A stretch of 64,000 nt of DNA from Dryocosmus kuriphilus (taxonomy: Eukaryota; Arthropoda; Insecta; Hymenoptera; Cynipidae): positions 68,974,677 to 69,038,676 of the forward strand of contig CM076193.1 of assembly GCA_038277395.1 (NCBI GenBank), given 5' to 3'. Position 1 is the stretch's first letter. The number at the start of each line of letters is the position of its first letter. Under the pieces are notes generated by a model. That model did not search any database, had not been told where the DNA came from, and was given only the letters and a program-made list of their open reading frames with translations. The translations under genes were made by a program, and so were the position numbers. Positions 1 to 12,011 of this stretch are shown in pieces.

Positions 1-1300
1 TTTTGTCAAGAAACCACAGTTCTTTACTTTTAATAACGTTTTCTCGATTAAAACAAAAACCCTGTTTGTTACCGGAAAATGGTTGCAAGAAAATGTGCAG
101 ACTTTTTTGAGATGAACAGTTTTAATCTCTAACATTTTTTTTGCATCTCGCATAGTTTAGCCAGAAAATGGATTTTTTGATTTTCGTAACAACGATAACG
201 ACAACGGTAAGGACGCCGACAATAGACAGACAGACGCCGTCGTAAAAACCGTTTTGTTTTTCACTCAGACGGTCTCAAAACGTGAAGACTTGATAAAAAT
301 TGAAGGGGGGGGGGGGGGGGGGGGGGGGAGTGTCAAATTTTACATAAATCTAATGAGATTTCTCGCTTACCTGAATTTCTCCAACAAGGGACTTTCGCAG
401 CGTGGCAATTCTGATTGCAAGGTCCTTCTGGATCTTCGTAATGGGTGTTGCTCTCACTATCACGATACTTTTTTCTACACTTACTATCACCGATATTTAT
501 CGCACTATCGAATTCAACTTTACATGGTTTGAAGGTCCACGTTTCCAACAATTTTCGAAGGCTAAGCACGATTATTATAGTTATAATTACTCTTATTGCA
601 CTTGCAATTTTCGACCGACCATTTTCGACAATTTTCGACAATACCGGAACTGACCGGAACAATGTCTACCGCACACGACTGTGCATGCGCAAGGCGCATG
701 AAAAGGGTGGTCGGTTAACGTTCAAAAAATCTGAGAAAGGAAACCCGTTGCGCATGGCTTCGTGCAACAGGCAACCCGGCCAATACACACGTAAATGGCG
801 CAATGAGGTTCTGTTTTCGTGACAACCAGACCGGTAAAATCTACTGATCGTTTAGTAACTTAGACTGTATCACTTTGTAATCTCAGTTCAGTGAATTATA
901 CATATCTTCGACGTATAAAATACTGCGGGATATAGGTTTATCTAACTAACGATTGATAGTTAAGTTTCCTCTAATTTCTTCGTGACATTTACAAAACGCT
1001 ACGTAATTTTCACATTTCTTTCCCTCATTAACGGCAGTTTTTACAGTTGATGTTACATAAAACAGTCTACATTTCTGGATCTGTAAATTCCAAATTTTTT
1101 TTTTTTGCGTGTGGGGTCAATGCGTGCTTATTTTGCTACATTTTCTGGTATAAGGTTTTACGTTGTCATTTGGGGTTATCGGGAAAACGTTTCCTGCTTT
1201 CTCCATGTATATATATATTTTTATGCTATTACTTCCTTATTACTTAGTCAGTTGTCGAGGACAGAACATCGTGGCGGCCTCACGGAGCAGGCTGGGCGAT
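1..1300. other. Non-coding stretch, no gene recognised
   Basis: Short open frames exist on both strands but none has a recognisable domain. Several lack an ATG or run through low-complexity sequence. The only distinct structure is a run of 24 G at 305-328. No TIR, LTR or RNA gene was seen. Confidence 0.5.
305..328. repeat. Poly-G tract (24 G)
   Basis: An uninterrupted homopolymer of 24 G. Tracts like this can form G-quadruplexes and are prone to length error in sequencing. It resembles the poly-G tracts of the TIR element at 5869-6370, but the flanks here show no CCACGTGG motif, so I do not assign it to that element. Confidence 0.9.
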
Positions 1301-1912
1301 ACCCTACCGATAGAAATCACTGGAAAATGCCTGGAGATTCTCAGGCCAGAGAAGTTTCTGAGACGCAGGCTCTCAGGTAGCAGTTTTTAAAGTTTCAGGT
1401 AGGGCTTTTAAATGGCCTGAAGGCTCGTAAATCTCAAATCTCTTAGACCTCAGACTATCTCTAGAGACGAAATCATTCAAATAGAGCCTGAAGAAAGCCT
1501 GAAACCGTCCTGAGAACACGCCTGAGAATATCCTGAGATATTCTATCGGCAGGTTATTACTTTTATTTTGATTCATAATATCTTTTTTGCCTTGATAAGG
1601 GTATTGTATGAACACCGAAACGTTGGCATGGTTTGTATTTGGTTTTGGGTTGTACTTTCCCTGCCGATAGAAAATCTCAGGATATTCTCAGGCGTGTTCT
1701 CAGGACGGTTTCAGGCTTTCTTCAGGCTCTATTTGAATGATTTCGTCTCTAGAGATAGTCTGAGGTCTAAGAGATTTGGGATTTACGAGCCTTCAGGCCA
1801 TTTAAAAGCCCTACCTGAAACTTTAAAAACTGCTACCTGAGAGCCTGCGTCTCAGAAACTTCTCTGGCCTGAGAATCTCCAGGCATTTTCCAGTGATTTC
1901 TATCGGTAGGGT
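1301..1912. repeat. Long near-perfect inverted repeat (fold-back/MITE-like)
   Basis: The left arm (1301-1553) and right arm (1660-1912) are reverse complements over about 253 bp with only a few mismatches, separated by a 106-bp spacer. The outer ends read ACCCTACCGATA and TATCGGTAGGGT; the inner ends CTATCGGCAGG and CCTGCCGATAG, so the GATAG/CTATC word marks both ends of each arm. The arms are packed with the word TCAGG/CCTGA. No transposase lies between them and no clear target-site duplication was found. Open frames on both strands are mirror images caused by the repeat. It could be a non-autonomous fold-back element or a source of hairpin RNA. Confidence 0.85.
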
Positions 1913-3912
1913 TTAAAGTAAGTAGAAACAAAAGAAGACAAAGGAAAGAAAAAGAATTTGGATTTTTCTAAAAACCTTCTTTAAGGTGTTGATCCAAACT
2001 TGTCGGAGAGTTGGTTTGTTTTATTCACCATCTTTTAGCTTAATACAAAATATTATTGATTTACATATAAGTGGATGCCCTAATTTCCTCACATTCTTGA
2101 CTTTATAAATATATTCTCGTTTCAATAAGAATTGGCAAATGTCTTATCTCACATTGAGCATGCTCCATCGAGTGCATTCAATAATGTTATATGTTGAATT
2201 AGAGTGAGTATGAGGAGAAATCGAAAAAAGAAAGTAATTTCTAAGTTCGACCAATGTGACTTAGATATTACGCACACGGACCAATGTAATCTGGTTCAAG
2301 CCCGAAGTACGTCGTTATTTCGGGCTTGGACTGAAGAACATTGGTCCAATTGCGGAGCGACCGATCGATCGTAGGATAGACTTTCACCGGGCTTGGAAAG
2401 TAAAACACACACACAAACATATTATTTATATATATGGTTGTTTGTTTGGCGCCAAACTCAAGCTTACGAATACCACTTTACATGCACTCATACGTACATA
2501 CGCATACTTGCTTTTTCTCGATGGATTGATACTTCTGTCAGATGTAGAGAACAGTCTAGTCACGATTACGTTACCTTTTTCATCGCGGAAAATCATTAGC
2601 TGAATGTATGCGTGTTGTGAATAATCGGTGTCCTTTAAAGAATGTCTTTCTCGATGTAAGTAATCCCTTCATTGGTGACGCCGACGTAGTCGAACGTAGT
2701 GAACATTTTGAGTGCAGTGCTCACCGCAGTATCGAATTTTCTTCCATTTCCGTAACGAGTTCAGTGATTTTCTTGCCCCTCAAACGTTTCCTAGTGCAAC
2801 TCTCAAAATTCACGAGGAACTTGTATCATTTTCCGTGCAACGCAGTGAAGTGTAGTGTACTTCGTCAATTTTCGTCGATTACGTGTCACATGCTCGCTTC
2901 AATTCCACGAATGTAACGAATTGTACGGAACTTGCATACATAAAGTACCTCCAGTGTATTGCAGGGCACCTTATGGTCGCAGTGCAGTACCTACCAGTAA
3001 AGTCTTTGAACACGATTTTCTCCATTCAAAAAATTGTATGTGATAATTTCCCGTGATTCTGTGCTTCTGTTTATTTTGTTATTCGTCTAAGTAATAAAAT
3101 ATGCCTTTACACAATAATAAGAATGACGATTTTCTGTCATATATTTAGAATTTTTGATTCAAATAATGTCTGCTCATACTTATTGTTACATTTTCAATAC
3201 TTTATGTATAATTATTCTTTAAAACTAGCTAAATCAATCGCGCGCGCCACATGTGCGTTAATTTTTTTTTAAAGTCAAAATGATTTTTAATGTAATTTCA
3301 ATTGTTTTCACCCCCAAATAATACAGTTTATCAACGGCAATAAAATGTCTTTGTCAAATAGTAACAATACGTTATCTAGATGTGCAGTTATTGAAAAGAA
3401 AGATAATTTCAACAATTTTCGAAGTGCACGTGCAGAATGTGTGTCTGAAAAAAGGCGCGAACTGTAAGTAAAGTTGGTCAAGAGCAAACCGTAAGTCTGT
3501 TAAAATGGTGGTTATGGAGTTCAAGTCCCGGTTGAGGCGATAATTTTTTTTATTCTTCAATTTTTCACACCTTAACAACATATATGTATTTATTTAAAAA
3601 CGCTTAAAATGATGTGGAAATAATTATTAAAATGCGTTCTTAAAAATTCGAAATTCATGGTCGGGAAACTGCTAAGGGTCGACGAAGGCCATCCGATGAC
3701 AACCGTAAAGGGAACCATGAGAACAGCCCATGCTGGACCCTTATGGAGCAGCATGTCTTTTCCATGTGACGTCATGCCTGGATTGACCTCGTGGGCCCCT
3801 CATGGCATGACGGTAATCTATGCGGGTCCGTTACGAGGGCCAACTCCATTTTTCCACACGGGGTGCTTTCAACTAAAATTACAATTTTATAGTTTTCCAG
3901 TAATTTATCTTG
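1913..3912. other. Non-coding stretch with one hairpin; no gene recognised
   Basis: The ATG-initiated frame at about 2608-2916 has no recognisable domain and no coding context. A (CA)n/(TA)n patch lies near 2404-2435. A tRNA-like B-box word (GTTCAAGTCC) lies near 3520, but no cloverleaf can be drawn. The block at about 3655-3850 is more GC-rich than its surroundings and is unexplained. Confidence 0.45.
2278..2347. repeat. Nested two-stem hairpin
   Basis: The outer stem GGACCAATGT (2278-2287) pairs with ACATTGGTCC (2338-2347). The inner stem CAAGCCCGAA (2297-2306) pairs with TTCGGGCTTG (2319-2328). Both are perfect 10-bp stems around a 12-nt loop. Another copy of the word GACCAATGTGA lies just upstream (about 2249). 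It could be a relic of a small TIR element or a structured RNA; the function is unknown. Confidence 0.75.
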
Positions 3913-4043
3913 TTAATATTAATTATAATATTAATGATAATATTCGTTATAATATTCAGTATAATAATCATTATAATATTCACAATAATATGTACTATAA
4001 TATATTCATTATAATATTCATTGTAATATTCATTATAATATTT
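3913..4043. repeat. AT-rich degenerate tandem repeat
   Basis: An array of imperfect units of roughly 13-16 bp around the word ATTCATTATAAT, repeated about nine times. It is simple-sequence DNA with no coding potential. Confidence 0.8.
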
Positions 4044-4310
4044 TCAAAACAGTAGCTTAAAAATTTTATAAATTTTAGTTCTAAGCCTAAAAAATTAGAT
4101 AATTTCTAAAGGGTAATCACTTAAAGGTTTGCTTAACCTAGAAGCCATAAAAAAATGAACGTTTCGTCTTTTCATTTAGAAGCTTCAAAAATATTAAATT
4201 ATCTGTAAAAAATTTGCTCCTATTCATGCAAAACTGAAAATTTTTTTAATTAAAATATTCTTATAAATGTGAAACATGAAACAAGAAGCCTGCTTGAACA
4301 TTGTGCAACT

Positions 4311-4670
4311 AGAGTCCATGTGACACATCCTTACGTCAGACGATTCCTAGCTTACCGACATCTTTTTTAGGACCAACTTACATCCGCACAAAATGAGACA
4401 TTGATTTTAAAATTTTGGAATCTAAATAAAAAGCACTAAGGAAAGTTTATCTGGACCTAGATTTTTATAATTACAAAAAAAATTTGAAGAAATGTTTTTT
4501 TTTGCTTTTATTCGTAATTTTAAAAATTGAGAACCAGATAAACATATATTATAGTGCTTTGCATTTAGGTTCCTTATTTAACCCGATCTCATTCTTTATG
4601 GACGTAATTTGGTCCCAAAAAAACTACGGCAAGGTAAGAATCCTGTGACATATTAATGTATCACATGGCT
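4311..4670. repeat. Old, diverged inverted repeat (fold-back element)
   Basis: The arms at about 4311-4457 and 4531-4670 are reverse complements with scattered mismatches and small indels. Matching blocks include the TTTATCTGG/CCAGATAAA inner pair, AAAGCACTA/TAGTGCTTT, GGACCAA/TTGGTCC, CTTACCG/CGGCAAGG and CCATGTGA/TCACATGG. The divergence suggests an ancient insertion. Similarity becomes patchy outside these limits, so the true ends may lie up to 150 bp further out. It has no coding capacity. Confidence 0.7.
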
Positions 4671-5868
4671 TTAAAACTGAAAACCTCTAGAACAACTGAA
4701 CACTTTCAAGAATGTGGTAAAAATCCAACAATGTAGAAAAAGCTTAATAAATTCTACATTTTCTGTTTTACAGCTTTTCACATGGAATATTGAAAAACTG
4801 AAGAGAGTTGAAGGCTTAAGGCCTCGAAAATTAAATTATTTTTGAAATATGCATTAGGGCGGGTAATCCGAATTTTTAGGGACTTTTTAACGGATGCACA
4901 CATTTAAGCTAAATTTCACAAATTGTTAGAAAAGACATGGCTGTTTTCAATATTTCCATGTTAGGCGCCAGACACATCGCTGTCGCCTCAAAAAATCCGA
5001 AAGAAAAGAAATCCACTTAGATCATAATCTGAAAGATCTTAAGCATACTCTCAAGAATAAATCCCCAGCTCAGAGACAGGGGGGTAATTTCGTGAGGGCG
5101 TAAAATGGCATGGTTTGTGCTTTCGGTAAAATTAATCATTTATTATAAAACTATGGAGGTGAACATGGATGAGATAAGTTTATGAAATAAAATGTTGAGA
5201 ATTTAAGAAAACTATAATAGGTGTAGTTACAATTTCGGCTAGTATCACCCGAATCAAACGTACATTTTTGCTCTAATAATCACAAAGCTAACCTTTAAAA
5301 TCTTCACTAGGCACGAAATTCCTAAGGAAATAATAGTCACACACTACAAAGAAGCATTGGAGGAGAACATTTGACACTCTGACCCCTAACTTGATCCCTT
5401 CGGCTCTCTGGCAGATTTCCGTGCAAATTCAAACGGCAAAAGCGGCAGAAAAATCCTCGACTCCAATCTAAACTTGATATGCCAATGACCAGCCCGAGAT
5501 TGAAAAAACTCCGCTTTCTTTCACTCCAGTTCATCGTGTTCCTCACGTCACGTGATAAACTTTCCCCAACAGTTGCTGCCCTCCTCAACTCCTTGAAGTA
5601 TTCTCCGTCGATATCTTTACTTGATGTCCCTCTGGTGAGTAGCAGGTGGTAGGACTCGTTTCATACACAAAATGTCCGCATCTATTTGTTTCGACAAGCA
5701 CCCAAACTTAGTATGGCTTGGTGCTTTTGGACGAGGTCTGGATAAGATGAATCACCTTCGAGTTAGCAAATTTCCCAGAATGGATCCATTCCAGCCTAAG
5801 TATATAGTGTCGGTGGTAGTTACAGCAGATCGTCGGCATGATCGAGATATAATGAGAGTAGTGACTAA
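4671..5868. other. Non-coding stretch, no gene recognised
   Basis: No recognisable domain on either strand. The interval at about 5337-5868 is more GC-rich and carries partly open minus-strand frames, for example 5337-5588. These contain stops and match no family I recognise, so they may be a decayed mobile-element remnant. Confidence 0.4.
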
Positions 5869-5897
5869 GGGGCCTTCCATAAACCACGTGGTCTCAT

Positions 5898-5935
<38 letters not shown>

Positions 5936-6370
5936 CGACGAAATGCTATTTCGAGCCACATGGGTGAGGGGAGGGGTTATGAGTCCAAACCACGTGGTTT
6001 TCTTTAAATGAGATTAGCGCGCGTGTTTCGTTTATAGAAACTGAAATGACAATGAAGACGATGTAGAATTAGATCCACTCGTTACTCTACCCGATCTGAG
6101 TGAGAATACTGGGAATCAAAATGCATACCCAGTCATAAATAATTTACATAAGTGGCTAGTATCGCCATTTGTTGATTCAGATTTGTATTAAAACAAAATA
6201 AAAAATGAATAAACCTCATATTCTTTTGTTTTATTTACGTATTATAAAAAATTTTGAAAACCACGTGGCAACCGGGGGGGGGGGGTGAAGAGAATGCTAT
6301 GGTGGACCACATGGAGGGGGGGGGGGGGGGGAGTAGCTAAAATTGAGCCACGTGGTTTATGGAAGGCCCC
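5869..6370. mobile_element. Short non-autonomous TIR element with long poly-G tracts
   Basis: The left end GGGGCCTTCCATAAACCACG (5869 on) and the right end, CGTGGTTTATGGAAGGCCCC to 6370, are perfect inverse copies, and the pairing extends inward through CCACGTGG. Next to each end lies a G tract: 38 G at 5897-5934 on the left, then 12 G (6274-6285) and 16 G (6316-6331) on the right. The palindrome CCACGTGG recurs near 5993 and 6261, so each half looks like a rearranged copy of the other. There is no transposase. A short TA-like target duplication is possible but not clear. Confidence 0.8.
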
Positions 6371-6652
6371 TATAAGTGCATGGGAGTATGAATGTTGTAT
6401 CTCTCGGTCTATAGCTGGTCCAGTAGAGTTTCACAGGACCTTCAGTAATTTTCATAGGCTTCCGAGTTTCTAGGATCAAGGCAGAGTCTTATATACTTAA
6501 TTTACAAAGAAAAATCTCCAATTCTTGTTTCTAACCTAAATTTACAAATGAACTATTCAAGTCTTGTCCTAAACAAACTAAAAATAATTAAAGCTCGTAA
6601 TGATTCTAGCCACAGTCGTTTTGCGTACATATTCTTGCATGAAATATTAATT
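6371..6652. other. Short spacer between two mobile elements
   Basis: About 280 bp of AT-rich sequence between the poly-G TIR element and the next DNA transposon. No gene or repeat was seen. Confidence 0.5.
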
Positions 6653-7101
6653 GGGCTTAGCGGAATAAGCATGTGAAATCGGCCCCCGCATGTATCAAGT
6701 TCAAATTGGTTCTATATGTTGGCACCTATGAGTCACAAAATTCCTCCAAGTCTTAAACTCGAAAACGCATTTTTGTAGGAGTTATGGAGGGGGAAAGAAA
6801 AACCAAAAAAGTAGCTTTTCTCGTAAACGGCTTGACCGATTTTGAAGAGGAAAAAATATGTTATGTATCTCAATGGGGCAATTTAAAGAAAAATTTGAAA
6901 ACAATTTCGAACAAAAAGTAAGCATAAAAAAAAAGGTTTGAAAATTTTGAAATTTTTTTTTCTTATGTTGCTTTAGAGATACCACTTTTGTTTTTTCAGA
7001 AAAATATCCTTGCAATATATACTGCAACTCAAATTTTTTATAAATTTTCTTCTGAGGTGGAACGTAGTTAAAAAAATCAACGTATGTAATGGCGCCGCCC
7101 G
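6653..7101. repeat. Left terminal inverted repeat of the 5.8-kb transposon
   Basis: About 449 bp that matches 12012-12459 in reverse complement with modest divergence and small A/T-run indels. Shared blocks include the outer GGGCTTAGCGG, GTTATGGAGGGGGAAAG, CGGCTTGACCGATTTTGA and the inner TAATGGCGCCGCCCG. Confidence 0.85.
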
Positions 7102-7754
7102 ATGGTGCCACTTAACTCCATGGAGGGGGTAAGCCAAGAAACGCATACAGCGGCGGGGATGAAGAAATACTATGAGCAGAACACACTACGCAAATGCAGA
7201 TACGCGAAAGTTTATCTGCATATTCACGTGCCGTCGAAGAAAAATTAGAGAGAGTAAATTGTCAAACTAATGACAATGTTACTTTAAGTAGTTACATTCC
7301 TCTTTTATCAAAAATTGAAATCTTGCAAACATGAGTTTGAGGTTAAATTTCCCGTTGAAGCGCAGTACACACAGCGCATAGTACTTTGTGAATTGTGTGG
7401 ACCCCACCTCTGCATGCACTTTTTTGCTTGACTATCGGCCTACCCCCTCCACCGGAGTTAAGTGTCCTTATTAGAGTATTCTTGACTTGGCCTATACACA
7501 TACATGTAGTTTGTTGCGTATGCACAAAAAACAAAGCGATTGCAGCAATCATTGCTCAATTTCTCATTCCGCCGAGTAAAAGACACAAGCAAGGACTGAG
7601 TTCCATTTGCATTAGGTGTTTTGCGTTCTTACAAAATAGTACAGTATTTCATTTCTTTTTTCTTTTCATCATTATTGAATATTTGATTTAATTTATTAAT
7701 TAAATAATTAATATCATTTGAGTTAATTAATAATTAACTATTATTTTCTAAAAA

Positions 7755-9808
7755 ATGTCTTCGGCATTAAAGCATTTGAAGTGTGCTGGCTGCGACATTT
7801 CTTTAAAGAAAGTGACTGGTAGGAAAAAAATGGTAAAAACTGAAGAAGAAGCGAATTGTTTTTCTATCACTTTAAAAAAAAACAATAGCTTTTAACGATA
7901 TCTTATGCCGCAAATGCAGGCTTTCTATTTATAAAAAAAAACGTTTGCGTAGAAGATTCTGAATTAGAAGCTGGTTCAACGTTTGATCCATCACTCGCAA
8001 GTAATGTAAAAAGAAATGAAACTACTCCTCGGAGATCGAATATACTGAGATTCCACTCCAGAGAACTGTTTCCACGCATAATTATTGTTGTATTTGTCAT
8101 TCTACAAAAAATTTTATTGTAATTCCGGAAGAGGCTCGAATGCTATCGTACATAAAAGGTCAAATCTACATACCAGTTGGCAATCGGTGTTGTCCAAGTC
8201 ATATAATTAAAAATCGAATTTTTAAGGAAGATCTTAGGCTTCTGAAAGTACACTCTAATACAACGAGTCTTAGTGTATTAGAGTTATCCAAAGTGATGGA
8301 AACTCTTTCTATCAAATGCGATGCGACTTTATTTGATAAAGTCGGCGAATGCAGCCTCTCAGACAAAGAAATTAAAATTTTCACGGGCTTCACGTGGGAC
8401 CAACTGAATGATTTAAAAGATAAGACGATTTCATTAAGAAACCGTTCATCCCGTTCAGTGATTCAAGCATTGGTTCTGTTTCTCATTAAATTACGTACAG
8501 GAAACTCTAATAAAATAATCAGTTCTGTTTTTCAGTTAGATAATGAAAAATCAATTTCTGATTATTGTGCAAGCATAATTAAATCTTTCGAAACTGATAT
8601 CTTACCATTTCATTTTGGCTTAAGTGTTTTAAGCAGAGATGATCTTATTAATAATCACACTACTGAAATAACAAGGAAACTATTTGATGTGAACGATAGT
8701 TTATTTATAATTTGTGATGGTACGTATGCACGCCACCAAAAAAGTACCAACAACGAGTACCAAAGGAAATCTTTTTCGGGTCAAAAGAAAGTTCCTCTTT
8801 GCAAACCCTTCACTATCTGTACGACTGACGGTTTTGTGATTGATACGCTTGGACCATATCTTGCAAATAAAAATGATGCGGAAATTTTGAAAAATGTTTT
8901 GGAAGATTCAAATGGTCTACGCAACTTTTTAAAAGAAGGTGATACTTTCGTAATTGATCGCAGATTTCGTGATATTGTATGTGGTTTAGAGGAAAAAATT
9001 TTTAAAGTATTAATGCCAGCTTTTGAAAGATAAGAGGAAGCAATTGACGACAGAAGAGTCTAATTAGTCACGTTTCGCTACTAAAATTCGCTGGGTAGTT
9101 GAATCTGTGCATGGTATGTTAAAACAAAAGTATCGCCTTCTTGATCACAAAATTGATAACAAGCTGTTACCTAAAGTGGGAATTTATTTTAAAATTGCGT
9201 CAGTTTTAAATAATACTTTCGGAAAAAGGTTACTCTCAGATGTAGAAGTTTTAGATAAAGTGGTTCAGAGGATGCATACTCAAAAATCTATCGAAAATAC
9301 TTTGGCTATTCAGGCTGAAAAGGAAGGATGGTTTCGAAAAAAACTCCCTTTCCAAAGTGTTACATCCGAAGACTTATTAGACTTTCCGGAAATGACAGAA
9401 AGGGACCTTAAGATTCTATTTAATGGATCATATCAACTCTCCCAAGCTGTGTCGTATTTAGCTGAAATGGTCAATAAAGACGGCACATTGAACATAGAAT
9501 ATGTTAAAGATGAGAAAAATGTGCTGAAGTTAAAAGTACCATCCAGACATATTTCTCGCAAAATATATAGGTGTTTTTTAAGGTATAAACCTAACAGCGT
9601 TGGGGTTTCGGGTCTGACACATTATGCATGTGAATGTGCTAATGGTAGAAGAACAGTTCGTTGCTGTTCTCACATTGCATCCATCGTTTATTATTTATCT
9701 TACGCAAGGTATTTATCACAAGTTTTTAAACCAGCAGAAATACTGAGCGACTTATTTAAGAAAGATCATTACACGCCAGTAATTGACAGTAACAGTGAAG
9801 AAGATTAA
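7755..9808 (+). pseudogene. DDE_Tnp_4-like transposase with zinc-ribbon and SWIM fingers, broken
   Basis: A transposase that would cut and paste the surrounding element. An N-terminal piece starts at ATG 7755 (MSSALKHLKCAGCDI) and, across a frameshift near 7890, meets a CRKC word, giving a zinc-ribbon-like pair. The catalytic part is open from 8140 to 9033: first Asp in IICDGT (codon 8716), second Asp in FVIDRRFRD (codon 8956). A frameshift near 9028 and an in-frame TAG at 9062 separate it from the third acidic residue, Glu in RWVVESVHG (codon 9101). The frame from 9107 to 9808 ends in a SWIM-type finger (CECANG...CCSH). All three catalytic residues survive, but at least two frameshifts and a stop make this copy inactive. 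Confidence 0.75.
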
Positions 9809-9811
9809 GAA

Positions 9812-11885
9812 ATATGTGAGAGGCGAGGGGACTCACATGAAAAAAGCACCCCGAAGCACGATTATCAACTGATGTGAGAGGCGAGGGAGCTCACATGAAA
9901 AAAGCACCCCGACGCACGATTATAAACTGATGTGAGAGGCGAGGGGACTCACATGAAAAAAGCACCCCGACACACGATTATGAACTGATGTGAGAGGCGA
10001 GGGGACTCACATGAAAAAAGCACCCCGAAACACGATTATGAACTGATGTGAGAGGCGAGGGGACTCACATGAAAAAAGCACCCCGAAGCACGATTATGAA
10101 CTGATGTGAGAGGCGAGGGGACTCACATGAAAAAAGCACCCCGAAACACGATTATGAACTGATGTGAGAGGCGAGGGGACTCACATGAAAAAAGCACCCC
10201 GAAACACGATTATGAACTGATGTGAGAGACGAGAGTACTCACATGAAAAAAGCACCCCGAAGCACGATTATGAACTGATGTGAAAGGCGAGGGGACTCAC
10301 ATGAAAAAAGCACCCCCAAACACGATTATGAACTGATGTGAGAGGCGAGGGGACTCACATGCAAAAAGTACCCCGAAGCACGATTATAAACTGATGTGAG
10401 AGGCGAGGGGACTCACATGAAAAAAGCACCCCGAAACACGATTATGAACTGATGTGAGAGGCGAGGGGACTCACATGAAAAAAGCACCCCGAAGCACGAT
10501 TATGAACTGATGTGAGAGGCGAGGGGACTCACATGAAAAAAGCACCCCGAAACACGATTATGAACTGATGTGAGAGGCGAGGGGACTCACATGAAAAAAG
10601 TACCCCGAAGCACGTTTATAAACTGATGTGAGAGGCGAGGGGTCTCACATGAAAAAAGCACCCCGAAGCACGATTATGAACTGATGTGAGAGGCGACGGG
10701 ACTCACATGAAAAAAGCACCCCGAAGCACGATTATAAACTGATGTGAGAGGCGAGGGGACTCACATGAAAAAAGCACCCTGAAGCACGATTATGAACTGA
10801 TGTGAGAGGCGAGGGGACTCACATGAAAAAAGCACCCCGACACACTTTTATGAACTGAAGTGAGAGGCGAGGGGACTCACATGAAAAAGTACCCCGAAGC
10901 ACGATTATGAACTGATGTGAGAGGCGAGGGGACTCACATGAAAAAAGTACCCCGACGCACGATTATGAACTGATGTGAGAGGCGAGGGGACTCACATGAA
11001 AAAAGCACCCCGACGCAAGATTATGAACTGATGTGAGAGGCGAGGGGACTCACATGAAAAATGTACCCCGACGCACGATTATGAACTGATGTGAGAGGCG
11101 AGGGGACTCACATGAAAAAAGCACCCCGACACACGATTATGAACTGATGTGAGAGGCGAGAGTACTCACATGAAAAAAGCACCCCGAAGCACGATTATGA
11201 ACTGATGTGAGAGGCGAGGGGACTCACATGAAAAGCACCCCGAAACACGATTATGAACTGATGTGAGAGGCGAGGGAACTCACATGAAAAAAGTACCCCG
11301 AAGCACGATTATAAACTGATGTGAGAGGCGAGGGGACTCACATTAAAAAAGCACCCCGACACACGATTATGAACTGATGTGAGAGGCGAGAGTACTCACA
11401 TGAAAAAAGCACCCCGAAGCACGATTATGAACTGATGTGAAAGGCGAGGGGACTCACATGAAAAAAGCACCCCCCCGAAACACGATTATGAACTGATGTG
11501 AAAGGCGAGGGGACTCACATGAAAAAAGCACCCCGAAACACGATTATGAACTGATGTGAGAGGCGAGGGGACTCACATGAAAAAAGTACCCCGAAGCACG
11601 ATTATAAACTGATGTGAGAGGCGAGGGGACTCATATGAAAAAAGCACCCCGAAACACGATTATGAACTGATGTGAGAGGCGAGGGGACTCACATGGAAAA
11701 AGCACCCCGAAACACGATTATGAACTGATGTGAGAGGCGAGGGGACTCACATGAAAAAAGTACCCCGAAGCACGATTATAAACTGATGTGAGAGGCGAGG
11801 GGACTCACATGAAAAAAGCACCCCGAAGCACGATTATGAACTGATGTGAGAGGCGAGGGGACTCACATGAAAAAAGCACCCCGAT
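9812..11885. repeat. 58-bp satellite, ~36 tandem copies
   Basis: A head-to-tail array with a regular 58-bp period, about 35.7 units and high unit-to-unit identity. Each unit contains the inverted pair ATGTGAG...CTCACAT around GGCGAGGGGA, then ATGAAAAAAGCACCCCGA and CACGATTATGAACTG. Variants recur in blocks (GAGAGTACTC, AAAGTACCCC, CGACACAC), suggesting local amplification. The array starts 4 bp after the transposase stop codon and ends about 126 bp before the right TIR. There are no unique spacers, so it is not CRISPR. Confidence 0.95.
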
Positions 11886-12011
11886 GATATGGAGTTTAAA
11901 AACGTACTGCAACCTCCTTGTGGTAAACTCTGGAAACTATACGTGTATAGGCAAAGTGCAGACGTCCTTTAAAAAAAAAGGGCCCCATTCAACCACTGTG
12001 AACCTCGGCAG

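Noticed and set aside
1373..1840. Near-identical 80-90-aa ORFs on opposite strands
   Set aside because: They are the two arms of the inverted repeat translated in mirror image.
3455..3545. tRNA gene or tRNA-derived SINE head
   Set aside because: A-box-like AGTTGGTCAAGAGC and B-box-like GTTCAAGTCC are present, but the anticodon and acceptor stems do not pair and no SINE tail was seen.
5672..6007. Gly-rich (or Pro-rich on the other strand) ORF across the poly-G tract
   Set aside because: An artefact of reading through the homopolymer; no conserved sequence on either side.
6782..7111. ORF within the left TIR of the 5.8-kb transposon (and its mirror at 12128-12439)
   Set aside because: Low-complexity, phenylalanine/lysine-rich translation of TIR sequence.
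9812..11885. CRISPR-like array
   Set aside because: Units are contiguous 58-bp tandem copies with no unique spacers, in a eukaryotic transposon.
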